Assembly: GCF_001672775.1 (NCBI RefSeq)
Contig: NZ_LZKJ01000064.1
Span: forward strand, 1 to 49,452
Length of the DNA stretch: 49,452 bases
Direction: 5' to 3'
Source: Mycobacterium kyorinense
GTDB taxonomy: Bacteria; Actinomycetota; Actinomycetes; Mycobacteriales; Mycobacteriaceae
In this document: one piece after another, positions 1 through 8,318 of the stretch
How the letters are laid out: each line of letters begins with the position of its first letter
How positions within the stretch are numbered: position 1 is the first letter of the stretch
Notes under the pieces: model-generated
The model's database searches: none
What the model was told of the DNA's origin: nothing
What the model saw: only the letters and a program-made list of their open reading frames with translations
Made by a program: the position numbers and the translations under genes

Positions 1-331
1 GTCCGTCCACGTCTGTGGCGTCGGCTGCGACGCTGCGGGTGCGCTCGATCACCAGGTCGGCGAGATCGGCCCACCACTGCCCAACCGCGGGGTCGGGCCG
101 AGCCTGCCAGGTCATCTCCCACCAGGCCTGTGGGCTCGGCAGCGACCAGACGATTGTGACCGTGGTGGGCTGATCGGCATCCCAGATCGGCGGACTGACC
201 AGCACTCGCTGCAACGTCATTCCACGGCTACGTGCCCCTGGCGCGTAGCCGGACAGATACGTGTCGACGAACGTCTTGGCGCAGCCGGGCCGCGTGATGA
301 CCCGGTCAATCACATACACCTGACCAGCCAT
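1..331 (-). CDS. Conserved hypothetical protein, possible dimeric alpha/beta-barrel type (C-terminus beyond window)
   Basis: An open frame starts with ATG at 331 and runs off the left edge after 110 codons (MAGQVYVIDRVITRPG...). The N-terminus has a short hydrophobic beta-strand-like segment followed by a polar helix (CAKTFVDTYLSGYAPGAR), and a Trp-rich stretch follows (WSLPSPQAWWEMTWQ, then WW). This pattern resembles small ferredoxin-like alpha/beta-barrel (Dabb/NIPSNAP-like) proteins, which often sit in catabolic clusters, but I cannot assign a function. It starts 9 nt after the stop of the esterase gene, so it is most likely the third gene of the IclR-esterase transcript. It belongs to no pathway I can name with confidence. 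Confidence 0.7.
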   Translation of the reverse strand, partial: MAGQVYVIDRVITRPGCAKTFVDTYLSGYAPGARSRGMTLQRVLVSPPIWDADQPTTVTIVWSLPSPQAWWEMTWQARPDPAVGQWWADLADLVIERTRSVAADATDVDG

Positions 332-340
332 TCGCCGCGC

Positions 341-1279
341 CTATGAGATTCCGGCCGATCGCTGGGCCAGTCGCAGTAGACGGGCCAGCTCGCTACAGAC
401 CTCCGCGCGTGCCCGCTGAGCCAAGTCCACCGCCGGCATCGTCATGAAACCGTGGATGCCGCCTTCGTAGTGGCAGTGCGCTGTCTGCACATTCGCCGTC
501 TTCAGCGCGGCGACGAACGCACTGCCCTCATCCCGCAACGGGTCATGGCCGGCGGCGACCACGACGGTCGGTGGCAGACCGCGTAAGTCGGCCTTTAGCG
601 GCGACGCGTAGGGATGCTCGCGGTCGGCGGCGCTGGGCACGTACTGATCCCAGTACCACTGCAGCGCGACGCGCGGGTTGTAGTAGCCCTCCCCGAACAG
701 TCGATACGACTCGGTATCGAAGTCGGCGTTGACCATCGGGTAGATCAACAGCTGTCCTGCCAGCGATGGTCCGCCACGGTCGCGCGCCATCAGCGCCGCC
801 GCGGCAGCCAGGTTGCCGCCCGCGCTGTCGCCGCCGACCACGATGCGACTCGCGTCGCCGCCAAGCGCGTCGGCATTGCGGGCCGCCCACTGCGCCACTG
901 CGTAGACGTCCTCGGCGGCGGCCGGCCACGGATGCTCCGGAGCCAGCCGGTATGCAACTGAAATAACAACGGCCGGAATGCGATTCGTGAAGCTGCGGCA
1001 CAGGCCGTCGTGGCTGTCGAGGTCGCAGAACACAAAGCCGCCGCCGTGCGCGTACACCAGAATCGGCAGCGGTGACTCCGTGGCTGGCCGGTAGATGCGG
1101 ACGGTGACGTCGCCAGGGATGGTCTGGTCGTGCACCGACCCGACGCCTTCAGGATGTGCCGGGGCGACGACTCGTGCCCGGATCGCCTCGCGTGCTTGTG
1201 CTCCGGTCATCGTCTCCACGTGTGGAAAGCCCGCGTCGAGTGCCTCTAGCATGTCCGCAATTTGCGGGTCGAGTCTCAT
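341..1279 (-). CDS. Alpha/beta hydrolase of the hormone-sensitive lipase (HSL, LipN/LipH-like) family
   Basis: A 312-residue carboxylesterase/lipase. The HSL oxyanion motif HGGGF lies at about residues 78-82, the nucleophile elbow GDSAGG has Ser at about 152, and the acid (AAGHDPLRDEG) and His (GGIHGFM) follow near the C-terminus, so the triad is complete. No signal peptide is visible, so it is probably cytosolic. I chose ATG 1279 (MRLDPQIADML) over the longer frame starting at 1336 because it overlaps the IclR stop by 4 nt (ATGA) and gives the usual family N-terminus. Next to a Baeyer-Villiger monooxygenase cluster, a reasonable role is hydrolysis of the ester or lactone that such an enzyme makes; that is inference. 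Confidence 0.9.
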   Translation of the reverse strand: MRLDPQIADMLEALDAGFPHVETMTGAQAREAIRARVVAPAHPEGVGSVHDQTIPGDVTVRIYRPATESPLPILVYAHGGGFVFCDLDSHDGLCRSFTNRIPAVVISVAYRLAPEHPWPAAAEDVYAVAQWAARNADALGGDASRIVVGGDSAGGNLAAAAALMARDRGGPSLAGQLLIYPMVNADFDTESYRLFGEGYYNPRVALQWYWDQYVPSAADREHPYASPLKADLRGLPPTVVVAAGHDPLRDEGSAFVAALKTANVQTAHCHYEGGIHGFMTMPAVDLAQRARAEVCSELARLLRLAQRSAGIS

Positions 1280-2109
1280 GCGAACTGCAGCGCGGCCGGT
1301 CTCCGGTCGGGACGCGGCGCTGGGATCGCGTGGCATGGGCGCACCTGCTGCAGCGTCGGCGCCACTCGATGCGCACCGTCATCGATGTTGTGCCAAATGC
1401 GCATTGCCGTCATGCGCACCGGCGCCGCCATGCGATGGTCGAACCTCATCCCGTTCATTGGTCCGCACACGGAAACGGCGGCAATGGCCTTGCCCGGATC
1501 ACCGATGGGCGCGGCCACACAGCCGAATCCGGCCAGCGACTCCTCGCGGTCGACCGCCACCCCGTGCGCACGCGTCTTGGTCAGTTCGGCAGTCAACTGT
1601 GCGCCGCTGCTGATCGAATATCTGGTTTTGCGGGTGGCGAGGTCGACGGCCTCGACGTTGCCGCTGTAGGCCAGCATCGCTTTGCCCACAGCTGTGCAGT
1701 GTGCTGGCTGGCGTCCGCCGACACGGCTGGGGATCGCCGCGGTCATCGGGCCGCCGATCTTCTCTAGGTAGACCACGTCGGCGCCGTCTAGGACGGCCAG
1801 ATGCACGACCAGCCCGGTAGACCGGTGCAGATCGTGTAATAGCGGGATGGCCGCGCGGTGCAGCCGATCTTGATGAACAGCGAGCGACCCGAGTTCGACC
1901 AGTCGCATGCCAAGTTCGTAGTCGCGACCATCGCGGCGCAGCCAGCGTAATTGCACCAGCCGCTCCAGCATCCGGTGTGCGGAGGAGCGAGGTAGGCCGG
2001 TCCGGCGCACGATCTGCGCCAGCGTCAGCCGGCCGGGCCCATCAAAGGCATCCAGCACCAACGAGACCCGGTCGATGACAGCACTTGGAGTGTTGGTTTC
2101 GCTAGCCAT
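1276..2109 (-). CDS. IclR-family transcriptional regulator
   Basis: A 277-residue protein with an N-terminal winged helix-turn-helix (about residues 10-70, including LTLAQIVRRTGLPRSSAHRML) and a C-terminal IclR effector-binding domain (RLHRAAIPLLHDLHRSTGLVVHL, then YSGNVEAVDLATRKTRY, and GFGCVAAPIGD). ATG 2109 gives MASETNTPSAVIDRVSLVL; a longer frame reaches 2205 but its extra residues cross the palindromes and look non-coding. It is followed by the HSL esterase through an ATGA overlap. IclR proteins usually bind palindromes upstream of their own gene and neighbouring catabolic operons, and a perfect inverted repeat lies 13 nt upstream. It probably controls the surrounding ring-degradation cluster (inference). 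Confidence 0.93.
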   Translation of the reverse strand: MASETNTPSAVIDRVSLVLDAFDGPGRLTLAQIVRRTGLPRSSAHRMLERLVQLRWLRRDGRDYELGMRLVELGSLAVHQDRLHRAAIPLLHDLHRSTGLVVHLAVLDGADVVYLEKIGGPMTAAIPSRVGGRQPAHCTAVGKAMLAYSGNVEAVDLATRKTRYSISSGAQLTAELTKTRAHGVAVDREESLAGFGCVAAPIGDPGKAIAAVSVCGPMNGMRFDHRMAAPVRMTAMRIWHNIDDGAHRVAPTLQQVRPCHAIPAPRPDRRPAALQFA

Positions 2110-2122
2110 GGCACGCTCCTTG

Positions 2123-2141
2123 ATATTTCTAATAGAAATAT
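2123..2141. promoter_or_regulatory. Perfect inverted repeat, candidate IclR operator
   Basis: The sequence atatttct-aat-agaaatat is an 8-bp perfect palindrome with a 3-bp spacer, in an AT-rich patch unlike its GC-rich surroundings. It begins 13 nt upstream of the IclR start codon. IclR-family operators are commonly AT-rich palindromes of about this size in this position. Binding is inferred. Confidence 0.6.
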
Positions 2142-2152
2142 TCCTTTTTGTA

Positions 2153-2165
2153 CCACATGGTGTGG
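2153..2165. promoter_or_regulatory. Second short inverted repeat upstream of the IclR gene
   Basis: ccaca-tgg-tgtgg is a 5-bp palindrome with a 3-bp spacer, 12 nt beyond the AT-rich palindrome. It may be a second operator half or a promoter element. It is short enough to have arisen by chance. Confidence 0.3.
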
Positions 2166-2238
2166 CCGCTGTCACATAGCGGCATGGGATTGATGCAGCA
2201 CGCATCGCCGGTGTGCGAAGCGATGGTGGCGAAAAGAC

Positions 2239-3705
2239 TCAGGCTTGGGCGGCGGCGCGGCCGGCACGGCGGCCGTAGAAGCTGCCGTCGCCGAGCGAGA
2301 TGCCGCTGGCGTAACCCCACGCAGCCAAGCCCGCGGTGGAGCGGCCCGCCGCATACAGACCGGGGATCGGCTCTCCGCTCACGTGCAGCACTTCGGAATC
2401 CAGGGTGGTCTTCAGGCCGCCCAGCGTGAACCCGCCGGTGCTCTCGCGCAAATCGATCGCGCCCACCGGCGATCCGACGGGCCGCAGCCACTCGGCCTTC
2501 TTGTGCAGCAGTGGATCCTCGCCGCGCGCGGCGCCATCGTTGAATGCGGCCACGGTCGCCTGCAAGGAAGACGGCGCGAGACCCATCTCCTGCTCGAGCT
2601 CGGTGATGGATTCGCACACCCAGGTCGGCGGGCGCAGCATCATCTTTGGGGATAGCGACGCCATGGCCTCATTCTGTGCAGCTTCGTCGATGACGAGGTA
2701 TGCGGTGTTGTCCTGCTGGTAGAGCGTGAGCTGCCCGACGCGGCCCGGATAGGTGTCCTCCGCGACATAGCGTTGACCGCGGCCGTTGACGAGGATGCCG
2801 CGCACCAGCTGTTGCGGGTCGATGAAGATCGCGACCTCGGTGGCGTCCATGTGCGCCAGATCGGCACCCAGCGCCTGCGCCATCCGGATGGCCTGGCCGT
2901 CGTGTTGTTCGATGGACGCAGCCGGGCGCCCGGCGATCCGAGGGGCGTACTGGGCCACCATGGCGTCGTTGTAGGCGAAGCTGCCCGTCGCGAGCACCAC
3001 GGCCCGGCGGGCGTGGATCGTCACGTCGGTTCCGTACCGACGCGCACACAGGCCAACCACCCGGCCGTCGGACTCGACAATAAGGCGCTGCACCCGCACG
3101 TCGTAAATCGCTTGTGCGCCAGCCGCGGTCGCGGTCTCCACGAGCGGCTTCATCAGCATGTAGCCGGCGCTGGCCTCGCCCTGCTTCTTGTTCGACATCT
3201 GGGGGACGTGGCCGCGCGGGGCGGGCGTCGCGATCGTGTTGTAGGGGTACGAGTTCTCGCCGCCGCTGTACATCAGACCTTGATCGCCCATCGGCTCCCA
3301 GCCGGGCTCGGGGAAGAACTCCGCTTTGAATGGCACGCCGCAGTCGACAAGCCAGTTGAAGTGATCGACGCTGCCCGCACAGTAGTCGGCGACGCGGTTC
3401 TCGTCGGCGCCCGGCCCCATCGCGATGTTGAGGAACGCCGTCATGTTCTCGACGGAATCATCGAAGCCACAAGCTTTTTGCAGCGGCGTACCACCGCCGA
3501 GATAGATGAATCCGCCAGCCATGGCCGCCGCTCCGCCCCACGAGCCGGTGCGCTCCAGTACCAGGACCTCGGCACCGCAGCGGGTGGCTTCGACCGCGGC
3601 GGCCGCGCCCGCGACTCCGTATCCCGCGATGACGACGTCGACCTCGTGGTCCCAGGAGCTGACGGACGCGGCCGGGACGGGCGTGACGTCGGTGTCGGGT
3701 GTCAT
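2239..3705 (-). CDS. FAD-dependent dehydrogenase of the fumarate reductase / 3-ketosteroid dehydrogenase (KstD) superfamily
   Basis: A 488-residue flavoprotein. The N-terminal FAD-binding Rossmann motif is DVVIAGYGVAGAAAAVEA with the ribose-binding Glu in VLVLERTG. The C-terminal FAD segment reads GLYAAGRSTAGLAAWGYASGISLGDG, as in KstD and fumarate-reductase flavoproteins. Such enzymes introduce a C=C next to a ketone or reduce one. ATG 3705 overlaps the stop of the dioxygenase gene by 4 nt (ATGA); the longer frame to 3738 is not needed. It is the last gene of the HsaA-like/HsaC-like unit, so steroid- or cyclic-ketone-like substrates are likely. I could not verify the KstD catalytic tyrosines, so the precise substrate is open. 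Confidence 0.87.
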   Translation of the reverse strand: MTPDTDVTPVPAASVSSWDHEVDVVIAGYGVAGAAAAVEATRCGAEVLVLERTGSWGGAAAMAGGFIYLGGGTPLQKACGFDDSVENMTAFLNIAMGPGADENRVADYCAGSVDHFNWLVDCGVPFKAEFFPEPGWEPMGDQGLMYSGGENSYPYNTIATPAPRGHVPQMSNKKQGEASAGYMLMKPLVETATAAGAQAIYDVRVQRLIVESDGRVVGLCARRYGTDVTIHARRAVVLATGSFAYNDAMVAQYAPRIAGRPAASIEQHDGQAIRMAQALGADLAHMDATEVAIFIDPQQLVRGILVNGRGQRYVAEDTYPGRVGQLTLYQQDNTAYLVIDEAAQNEAMASLSPKMMLRPPTWVCESITELEQEMGLAPSSLQATVAAFNDGAARGEDPLLHKKAEWLRPVGSPVGAIDLRESTGGFTLGGLKTTLDSEVLHVSGEPIPGLYAAGRSTAGLAAWGYASGISLGDGSFYGRRAGRAAAQA

Positions 3706-4610
3706 AGCCGCATTGCCGCGGGCATCTCTCCGACCCACTGGTGGCCCCAGTAACTGTCGGCCGTGATTTCCTCTGCGGTGTAATAGGTTTCGTCGACCCG
3801 CATACCGTCGGTGCCGAATTCGATGTCCCAGTCACCGGGTGCGCGAACGTAGAACGACACCATTTTGTCGTTGGTGTGGCGGCCCAAGGTTGACGACAGC
3901 TGAAAACCCTCGGCGTTGACGCGGTCCAGCGCCTGACCCACGGCGTCGAGGCTGTCGACCTCCACCATGATGTGGACGAGGCGCGGATCACGCTGATGCG
4001 CGGCGGGGACAATCGCCAGACTGTGGTGTCGTTCGTTGATGCCGAGGAAGCGAACGCGGACTGGGCCAAACTCTTTCGGCAGTGGCACACGGAAGGCGCC
4101 GCGAGACCGGAAGCCCAGCACATCGGTGTAGAAGTCGAACAGCCCGCCCGGATCGGTGGCCGGGACGACGACGTGGCCCAGACCCTGACCGCCGGTCACG
4201 AATTTCGCGCCGAACGGGGTGACGACGGGGCTGTGGTCAAGCACTGCGCCGTGAAAGACCTCCACGGTAGTGCCGGCCGGGTCTTCGAAGGTGATGACCT
4301 CTTCCACGCGGCGGGCCTCGGCCTCGTCGACGGACAGCTGCTTGAACGCCACCCCCGCTCCATCGAGGGCGGCCTTGACCCGCTGCAAACCCGGATGGTC
4401 GCGCACTTCCCAGCCCACGGTGAGGACCCGGTCAGACTCGCCGGGCACCACGATGAGCCGGGCGGCGCGCTCGTCCATCCGCAAATACAGCGCTGCCGGA
4501 TCGGGTCCTTTGCCTTCCGCGAAACCCAGGATGTCGAAGGCGAAATGCCGCCAGCGATCGATGTCGTTGGTCGAAATCGTGATGTAGCCCAGGCTTTTCA
4601 GGTCGGTCAC
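3702..4610 (-). CDS. Type I extradiol ring-cleavage dioxygenase (HsaC/BphC-like)
   Basis: A 302-residue two-domain vicinal-oxygen-chelate protein, the usual length for BphC/HsaC. The Fe(II) ligands are visible in the C-terminal domain: His146 (QGLGHVVV), His213 (RLVHIMVEV) and Glu264 (WDIEFG). The second-sphere residues are present too: His195/196 (NERHHSLAI), His245 (GRHTND) and Tyr254 (SFYVR). It should cleave a catechol next to a hydroxyl (meta cleavage). The start is GTG 4610, 11 nt after the HsaA-like stop and preceded by GAGCTTGGACA; a frame open to 4829 only overlaps the upstream gene. It sits between a catechol-forming monooxygenase and a KstD-like enzyme. It is a paralogue of HsaC, not necessarily of the same substrate. 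Confidence 0.93.
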   Translation of the reverse strand: MTDLKSLGYITISTNDIDRWRHFAFDILGFAEGKGPDPAALYLRMDERAARLIVVPGESDRVLTVGWEVRDHPGLQRVKAALDGAGVAFKQLSVDEAEARRVEEVITFEDPAGTTVEVFHGAVLDHSPVVTPFGAKFVTGGQGLGHVVVPATDPGGLFDFYTDVLGFRSRGAFRVPLPKEFGPVRVRFLGINERHHSLAIVPAAHQRDPRLVHIMVEVDSLDAVGQALDRVNAEGFQLSSTLGRHTNDKMVSFYVRAPGDWDIEFGTDGMRVDETYYTAEEITADSYWGHQWVGEMPAAMRL

Positions 4611-4621
4611 TGTCCAAGCTC

Positions 4622-5806
4622 CTAGATCAAAGCCCGCAGCGGGCCCTCGGGCGGATCGATGCCGATCGAACTCAGCGCCGACGCGTGATACGTGGTGCCC
4701 GGGACATGGATGGCGTGCATCTGGCCGACATGCACATCCCGCCAGTACCGTTGCAGCGGTTTGTCCATCCGCGCCGCGTTCCCGCCCGAGCGGGCGAAGA
4801 TCTCGTCGACCGCCGACACCGCGCGCCACACCGCGCGAATCTGGGTGCGGCGCCCGGCCGCGCGGTCGGCGAACGACACCTCCTTGCCGGCCGCGACCAT
4901 GTCGTAGATGCGGTCGGCGTTGGCCAGCAGCTCCTGGCGGGCGGCGTTGATATCGGCGGCGGCCTCGCCGATCGCGTGCATCACATAGGGGTCGTCCTTA
5001 ATCGCGGTCCCGGTGGCGCCCACCCGGCCGCGCTGGTAATCCAGGTGCGCGGCCAGCGCGCCCTCGGCGATGCCGATGGTGGCCGCCGAAATGCCCAGCG
5101 GGAACATCGTCGACCACGGCATCAGGTAGAGCGGCTCGGTCATGCCGGCTTCACGTTGGGCGGTGCCGTCCATCACCTTCGCGGCGTCCATGGTTCGGTA
5201 GGAAGGGACGAACGCATCGGAGACGATGACGTCCTTGGAGCCAGTTCCTCGCAGCCCCACCACATTCCACGAGTCCTCGACGATCTCGTAGTCCTTGCGC
5301 GGCAGGATCATGTGCAGCATCTGCGGCGGCATCAACGGGACGCCCTTCTCGTCGCCGAGCATGGCGCCCAGGATGATCCAGTCGCAATGGTCGGTGCCCG
5401 AACTGAACTGCCAGCGCCCGTTGAAGAGGTAACCGCCGTCGACCGGTTTGGCCACGCCCTGCGGCGCGTACGGCGAGGCCATCCAGGTGTCGACGTCGTC
5501 GGCCCAAATCTCGGCAGCGACTCTTGGGTCCGCATAGGCCAACTGGTAGGGGTGCACACCCACCACGCCGACGATCCAGCCGGCCGCCGGGTCCAGCGCC
5601 GCGGTGGCCATCGTCGTCTCGGCGAACTCGCGGGGATGAACCTCGAAGCCCTGGTATTGCTTGGTCTGCAGCAGCCGGATCAGGCCGGCGCCCTTCATCA
5701 GCTTGACGGTGCCGTCGGTGAGCCGGCCAATGTGTTCGGCTTCGGCGGCCTGGTCGCGCAACTGCTCCGCCATCGCCATCACCCGGTCGATTACTCGTTC
5801 GGTCAT
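4622..5806 (-). CDS. Acyl-CoA-dehydrogenase-fold flavin monooxygenase (HsaA-like, group D)
   Basis: A 394-residue protein matching the length and layout of HsaA, the oxygenase that ortho-hydroxylates a phenol to a catechol using reduced flavin from a partner reductase. Typical segments include DPAAGWIVGVVGVHPYQLA, DGGYLFNGRWQFSSGTDHCDW, VVGLRGTGSKDVIV and YWRDVHVGQMHA. ATG 5806 is preceded by AAGGAC. It is the first gene of a three-gene minus-strand unit with the dioxygenase and the KstD-like enzyme. No HsaB-type flavin reductase is present in the window, so the partner must be encoded elsewhere. The product would be the substrate of the neighbouring dioxygenase (inference from order and family). 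Confidence 0.92.
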   Translation of the reverse strand: MTERVIDRVMAMAEQLRDQAAEAEHIGRLTDGTVKLMKGAGLIRLLQTKQYQGFEVHPREFAETTMATAALDPAAGWIVGVVGVHPYQLAYADPRVAAEIWADDVDTWMASPYAPQGVAKPVDGGYLFNGRWQFSSGTDHCDWIILGAMLGDEKGVPLMPPQMLHMILPRKDYEIVEDSWNVVGLRGTGSKDVIVSDAFVPSYRTMDAAKVMDGTAQREAGMTEPLYLMPWSTMFPLGISAATIGIAEGALAAHLDYQRGRVGATGTAIKDDPYVMHAIGEAAADINAARQELLANADRIYDMVAAGKEVSFADRAAGRRTQIRAVWRAVSAVDEIFARSGGNAARMDKPLQRYWRDVHVGQMHAIHVPGTTYHASALSSIGIDPPEGPLRALI

Positions 5807-5929
5807 GGTGTTGTCCTTACGTCGTGGGCCGCGATCGATGGTCTCCTGCCCGTGATGATGACACCCTTGGCGATCCCAGTGACCGGGAAGCAACTGTTGT
5901 TCGCGATCGAATGGGCCTACCGTCACGTC
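5807..5929. promoter_or_regulatory. Divergent promoter region between HsaA-like and Baeyer-Villiger monooxygenase genes
   Basis: This 123-bp spacer must carry promoters for both halves of the ring-degradation cluster. The direct repeat cgcgatcga occurs twice (about 5830 and 5902), each followed within a base by tgg. I do not see the AT-rich palindrome found in front of the IclR gene. No promoter hexamers can be called with confidence. Confidence 0.4.
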
Positions 5930-7540
5930 GTGACCCTTGATGCGGTGGTTGTCGGTGCCGGATTCGCCGGACTGTACGCCTTGCACAAACTGCGCTCACA
6001 GGGGTTGTCGGTGCGGGTTTTGGAAGCCGCTCCCGATGTTGGCGGCACCTGGTACTTCAACCGGTATCCCGGTTGCCGGTGCGATGTCGAGAGTGTCGAC
6101 TACTGCTACTCGTTCTCCGACGAATTGCAGCAGGAATGGAACTGGACCGAGAAGTACGCGACCCAGGCCGAGATATTGCGCTACATCAACTGGGTCGCCG
6201 ACAAGCTCGAGCTGCGTAAGGACATCACCGTCAACACCCGTGTCTGCTCGGCGGTCCTCGACGAGGAGACCCTGCACTGGACGCTGACCACAGACGGGGG
6301 CGAGGTGCTCTCCGCCCGGTTCTGCCTGATGGCTACCGGCTCGCTGTCTGCTGCGCTGACGCCGGAATTCGCGGGCCTGGACACCTTCGCCGGCGAGGTG
6401 TACCACACTGCTCATTGGCCGCATACGCCTGTCGATTTCACCGGCAAGCGGGTCGCGGTCATCGGTACCGGTTCCTCGGGCATCCAATCGATTCCGGTGA
6501 TCGCCGAGCAAGCGGCGCAACTCTATGTGTTTCAGCGCACCCCCAACTTCAGCGTTCCAGCAGGCAACAAGCCGCTGACTGCCGAGGACATGACCGTGAT
6601 CAAAGCGAGTTACGCGGAGCGGCGTCGGCTTTCCTGGCGCAGCGGCGGTGGCTCACCGCATATCGCCCACCCGAGCAAGACGATGGAAGTATCCGCAGAA
6701 GAGCGCCGAGCAGCGTTCGAAAAGCGTTGGCAGCTAGGTGGTGTGCTGTTTTCGAAGACCTTCCCTGACCAGATGACCGACTCGGATGCCAACGAAGAAG
6801 CCAAAAGGTTCTACGAGGAGAAGGTTCGCGCCGTGATCGACGACCCCGAGGTCGCCGACCTGCTGATCCCGAGCGACCATCCCATCGGGACCAAGCGTAT
6901 CTGCACCGACACCAACTACTTTCAGACCTACAACAAGCCGCATGTGAAGCTGGTCAGCGTGCGCAAGACACCGGTCACGTCGATCGACCCGACTGGAATC
7001 AACACCACCGACGCGCATTACGACGTCGATGCGATCGTGTTGGCCACCGGCTTCGACGCGATGACCGGGTCGCTGGCCAAGATCGACATCGCTGGCCGCG
7101 GAGGCCAAACACTGCGCGACGACTGGCAGGATGGTCCGCGCACCTATCTGGGCCTGGGTGTGGACGGGTTCCCCAACCTGTTCATCGTCTCCGGCCCGGG
7201 AGCGCCCGGCGTGCTGGCCAACATGGTGTTGCACGCGGAGGCACACGTGAACTGGCTCGCCGATTGCATCGGCTATCTCGACGAGCACGGCTACACCGCG
7301 ATCGAGCCCAGCCCGGAGTCGGTAGACAACTGGATTACCGAGTGCGCCCAGCGGGCCGAGGCAACGCTTTTCCCGAAAGCGAACTCCTGGTATCTGGGCG
7401 CCAACGTCCCCGGCAAGCCACGTGTGTTTATGTTGTTCACCGGCGGGTTCGCCGTCTACAACGACATCTGTGCAGAGGTGGCCGAGGCCGGCTACAAAGG
7501 CTTCAACCTGATCAAGGGGAGTTCACATGAAGCGTCTTGA
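5930..7540 (+). CDS. Flavin-containing Baeyer-Villiger monooxygenase (cyclohexanone monooxygenase-like)
   Basis: A 536-residue protein with FAD motif VVVGAGFAGLYALHKLR near residue 5, the GGTWYFNRYPG segment, and a second dinucleotide motif GTGSSGIQSIP around residue 180. Just before it lies FAGEVYHTAHWP, matching the FxGxxxHxxxWP fingerprint of type I Baeyer-Villiger monooxygenases. These enzymes insert one oxygen beside a ketone using NADPH and O2, giving an ester or lactone. The frame stays open far upstream (from 4685), but that extension is antisense to the HsaA-like gene; GTG 5930 (VTLDAVVVGAG) is the natural start. It overlaps the SDR by 14 nt. Together with the HSL esterase it could open a cyclic ketone. 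Confidence 0.93.
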   Translation: MTLDAVVVGAGFAGLYALHKLRSQGLSVRVLEAAPDVGGTWYFNRYPGCRCDVESVDYCYSFSDELQQEWNWTEKYATQAEILRYINWVADKLELRKDITVNTRVCSAVLDEETLHWTLTTDGGEVLSARFCLMATGSLSAALTPEFAGLDTFAGEVYHTAHWPHTPVDFTGKRVAVIGTGSSGIQSIPVIAEQAAQLYVFQRTPNFSVPAGNKPLTAEDMTVIKASYAERRRLSWRSGGGSPHIAHPSKTMEVSAEERRAAFEKRWQLGGVLFSKTFPDQMTDSDANEEAKRFYEEKVRAVIDDPEVADLLIPSDHPIGTKRICTDTNYFQTYNKPHVKLVSVRKTPVTSIDPTGINTTDAHYDVDAIVLATGFDAMTGSLAKIDIAGRGGQTLRDDWQDGPRTYLGLGVDGFPNLFIVSGPGAPGVLANMVLHAEAHVNWLADCIGYLDEHGYTAIEPSPESVDNWITECAQRAEATLFPKANSWYLGANVPGKPRVFMLFTGGFAVYNDICAEVAEAGYKGFNLIKGSSHEAS

Positions 7541-8318
7541 AGGTAACCGGATCCTGGTGACCGGCGCCGCATCGGGTATCGGCCAGGCCACCGCACTGCG
7601 CCTGCTCGATGAGGGCGCCGCCGTCGTCGCCGCGGATATCGCTGCCGACGGACTGGACAAGACCCGTGCGCAGGCCGGCGAGGCGGGCGTCGGCGAACGC
7701 CTCACCACACTGGAGATGAATGTCGGCGACGAGAGATCGGTGGTCGACGGCGTGCAGTCGGCCGTGGCCACGCTGGGCGGCCTGGATTCGGTGGTCAATG
7801 CCGCCGGCATGCTGCGCGCCGCGCACACCGATCAGATGACAACCGACCTGTGGAACCAGATCATCGGCGTCAATCTCACTGGGACGTTCCTCGTTGTCCG
7901 CGAGGCGTTGCCGACGCTGCTGAGCAACGCGCGCAGCGCGGTCGTCAACTTCAGCTCGACCTCGGCTTCCTTCGCCCACCCCTACATGGCGGCGTATGCG
8001 GCCAGTAAGGGCGGTGTCCAGTCATTTACCCATGCGCTGGCGCTTGAGTACGCCAAGCAAGGTTTGCGCGCTGTGTGCGTGGCGCCGGGCAGCATCAAAT
8101 CCGGAATCACCGATGCCACTGGCGGATTCATTCCGCCGGATGCGGACTGGGCGTTGTTCGGCAGGCTGTCACCGATCATGCCCACCACAGAGGAATCCAG
8201 CGGAGCGCCGATGGCCGCCCCCTCCGCCGTCGCCGGCGTGATCGCCATGCTGGTGTCTGATGACGGCGCGTTCATCACCGGCACTGAGATCCGCATCGAC
8301 GGCGGAACCCACGCATGA
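7527..8318 (+). CDS. Short-chain dehydrogenase/reductase
   Basis: A classical SDR of 263 residues: nucleotide-binding TGAASGIGQAT, NAAG (VVNAAG), catalytic Ser in NFSSTSAS and YxxxK in YAASKGG. NAD(P)-dependent alcohol/ketone interconversion is expected. ATG 7527 overlaps the end of the monooxygenase gene by 14 nt and its own stop overlaps the hydrolase start by 4 nt (ATGA), so the three are translated together. In this setting it may form the ketone that the monooxygenase attacks. The substrate is unknown. Confidence 0.92.
   Translation: MKRLEGNRILVTGAASGIGQATALRLLDEGAAVVAADIAADGLDKTRAQAGEAGVGERLTTLEMNVGDERSVVDGVQSAVATLGGLDSVVNAAGMLRAAHTDQMTTDLWNQIIGVNLTGTFLVVREALPTLLSNARSAVVNFSSTSASFAHPYMAAYAASKGGVQSFTHALALEYAKQGLRAVCVAPGSIKSGITDATGGFIPPDADWALFGRLSPIMPTTEESSGAPMAAPSAVAGVIAMLVSDDGAFITGTEIRIDGGTHA

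Noticed and set aside
4685..5929. Long in-frame N-terminal extension of the Baeyer-Villiger monooxygenase frame
   Set aside because: It is antisense to the HsaA-like gene, has Arg/His/Gly-rich low-quality composition and precedes the FAD motif that is normally near the N-terminus. GTG 5930 is a natural start.
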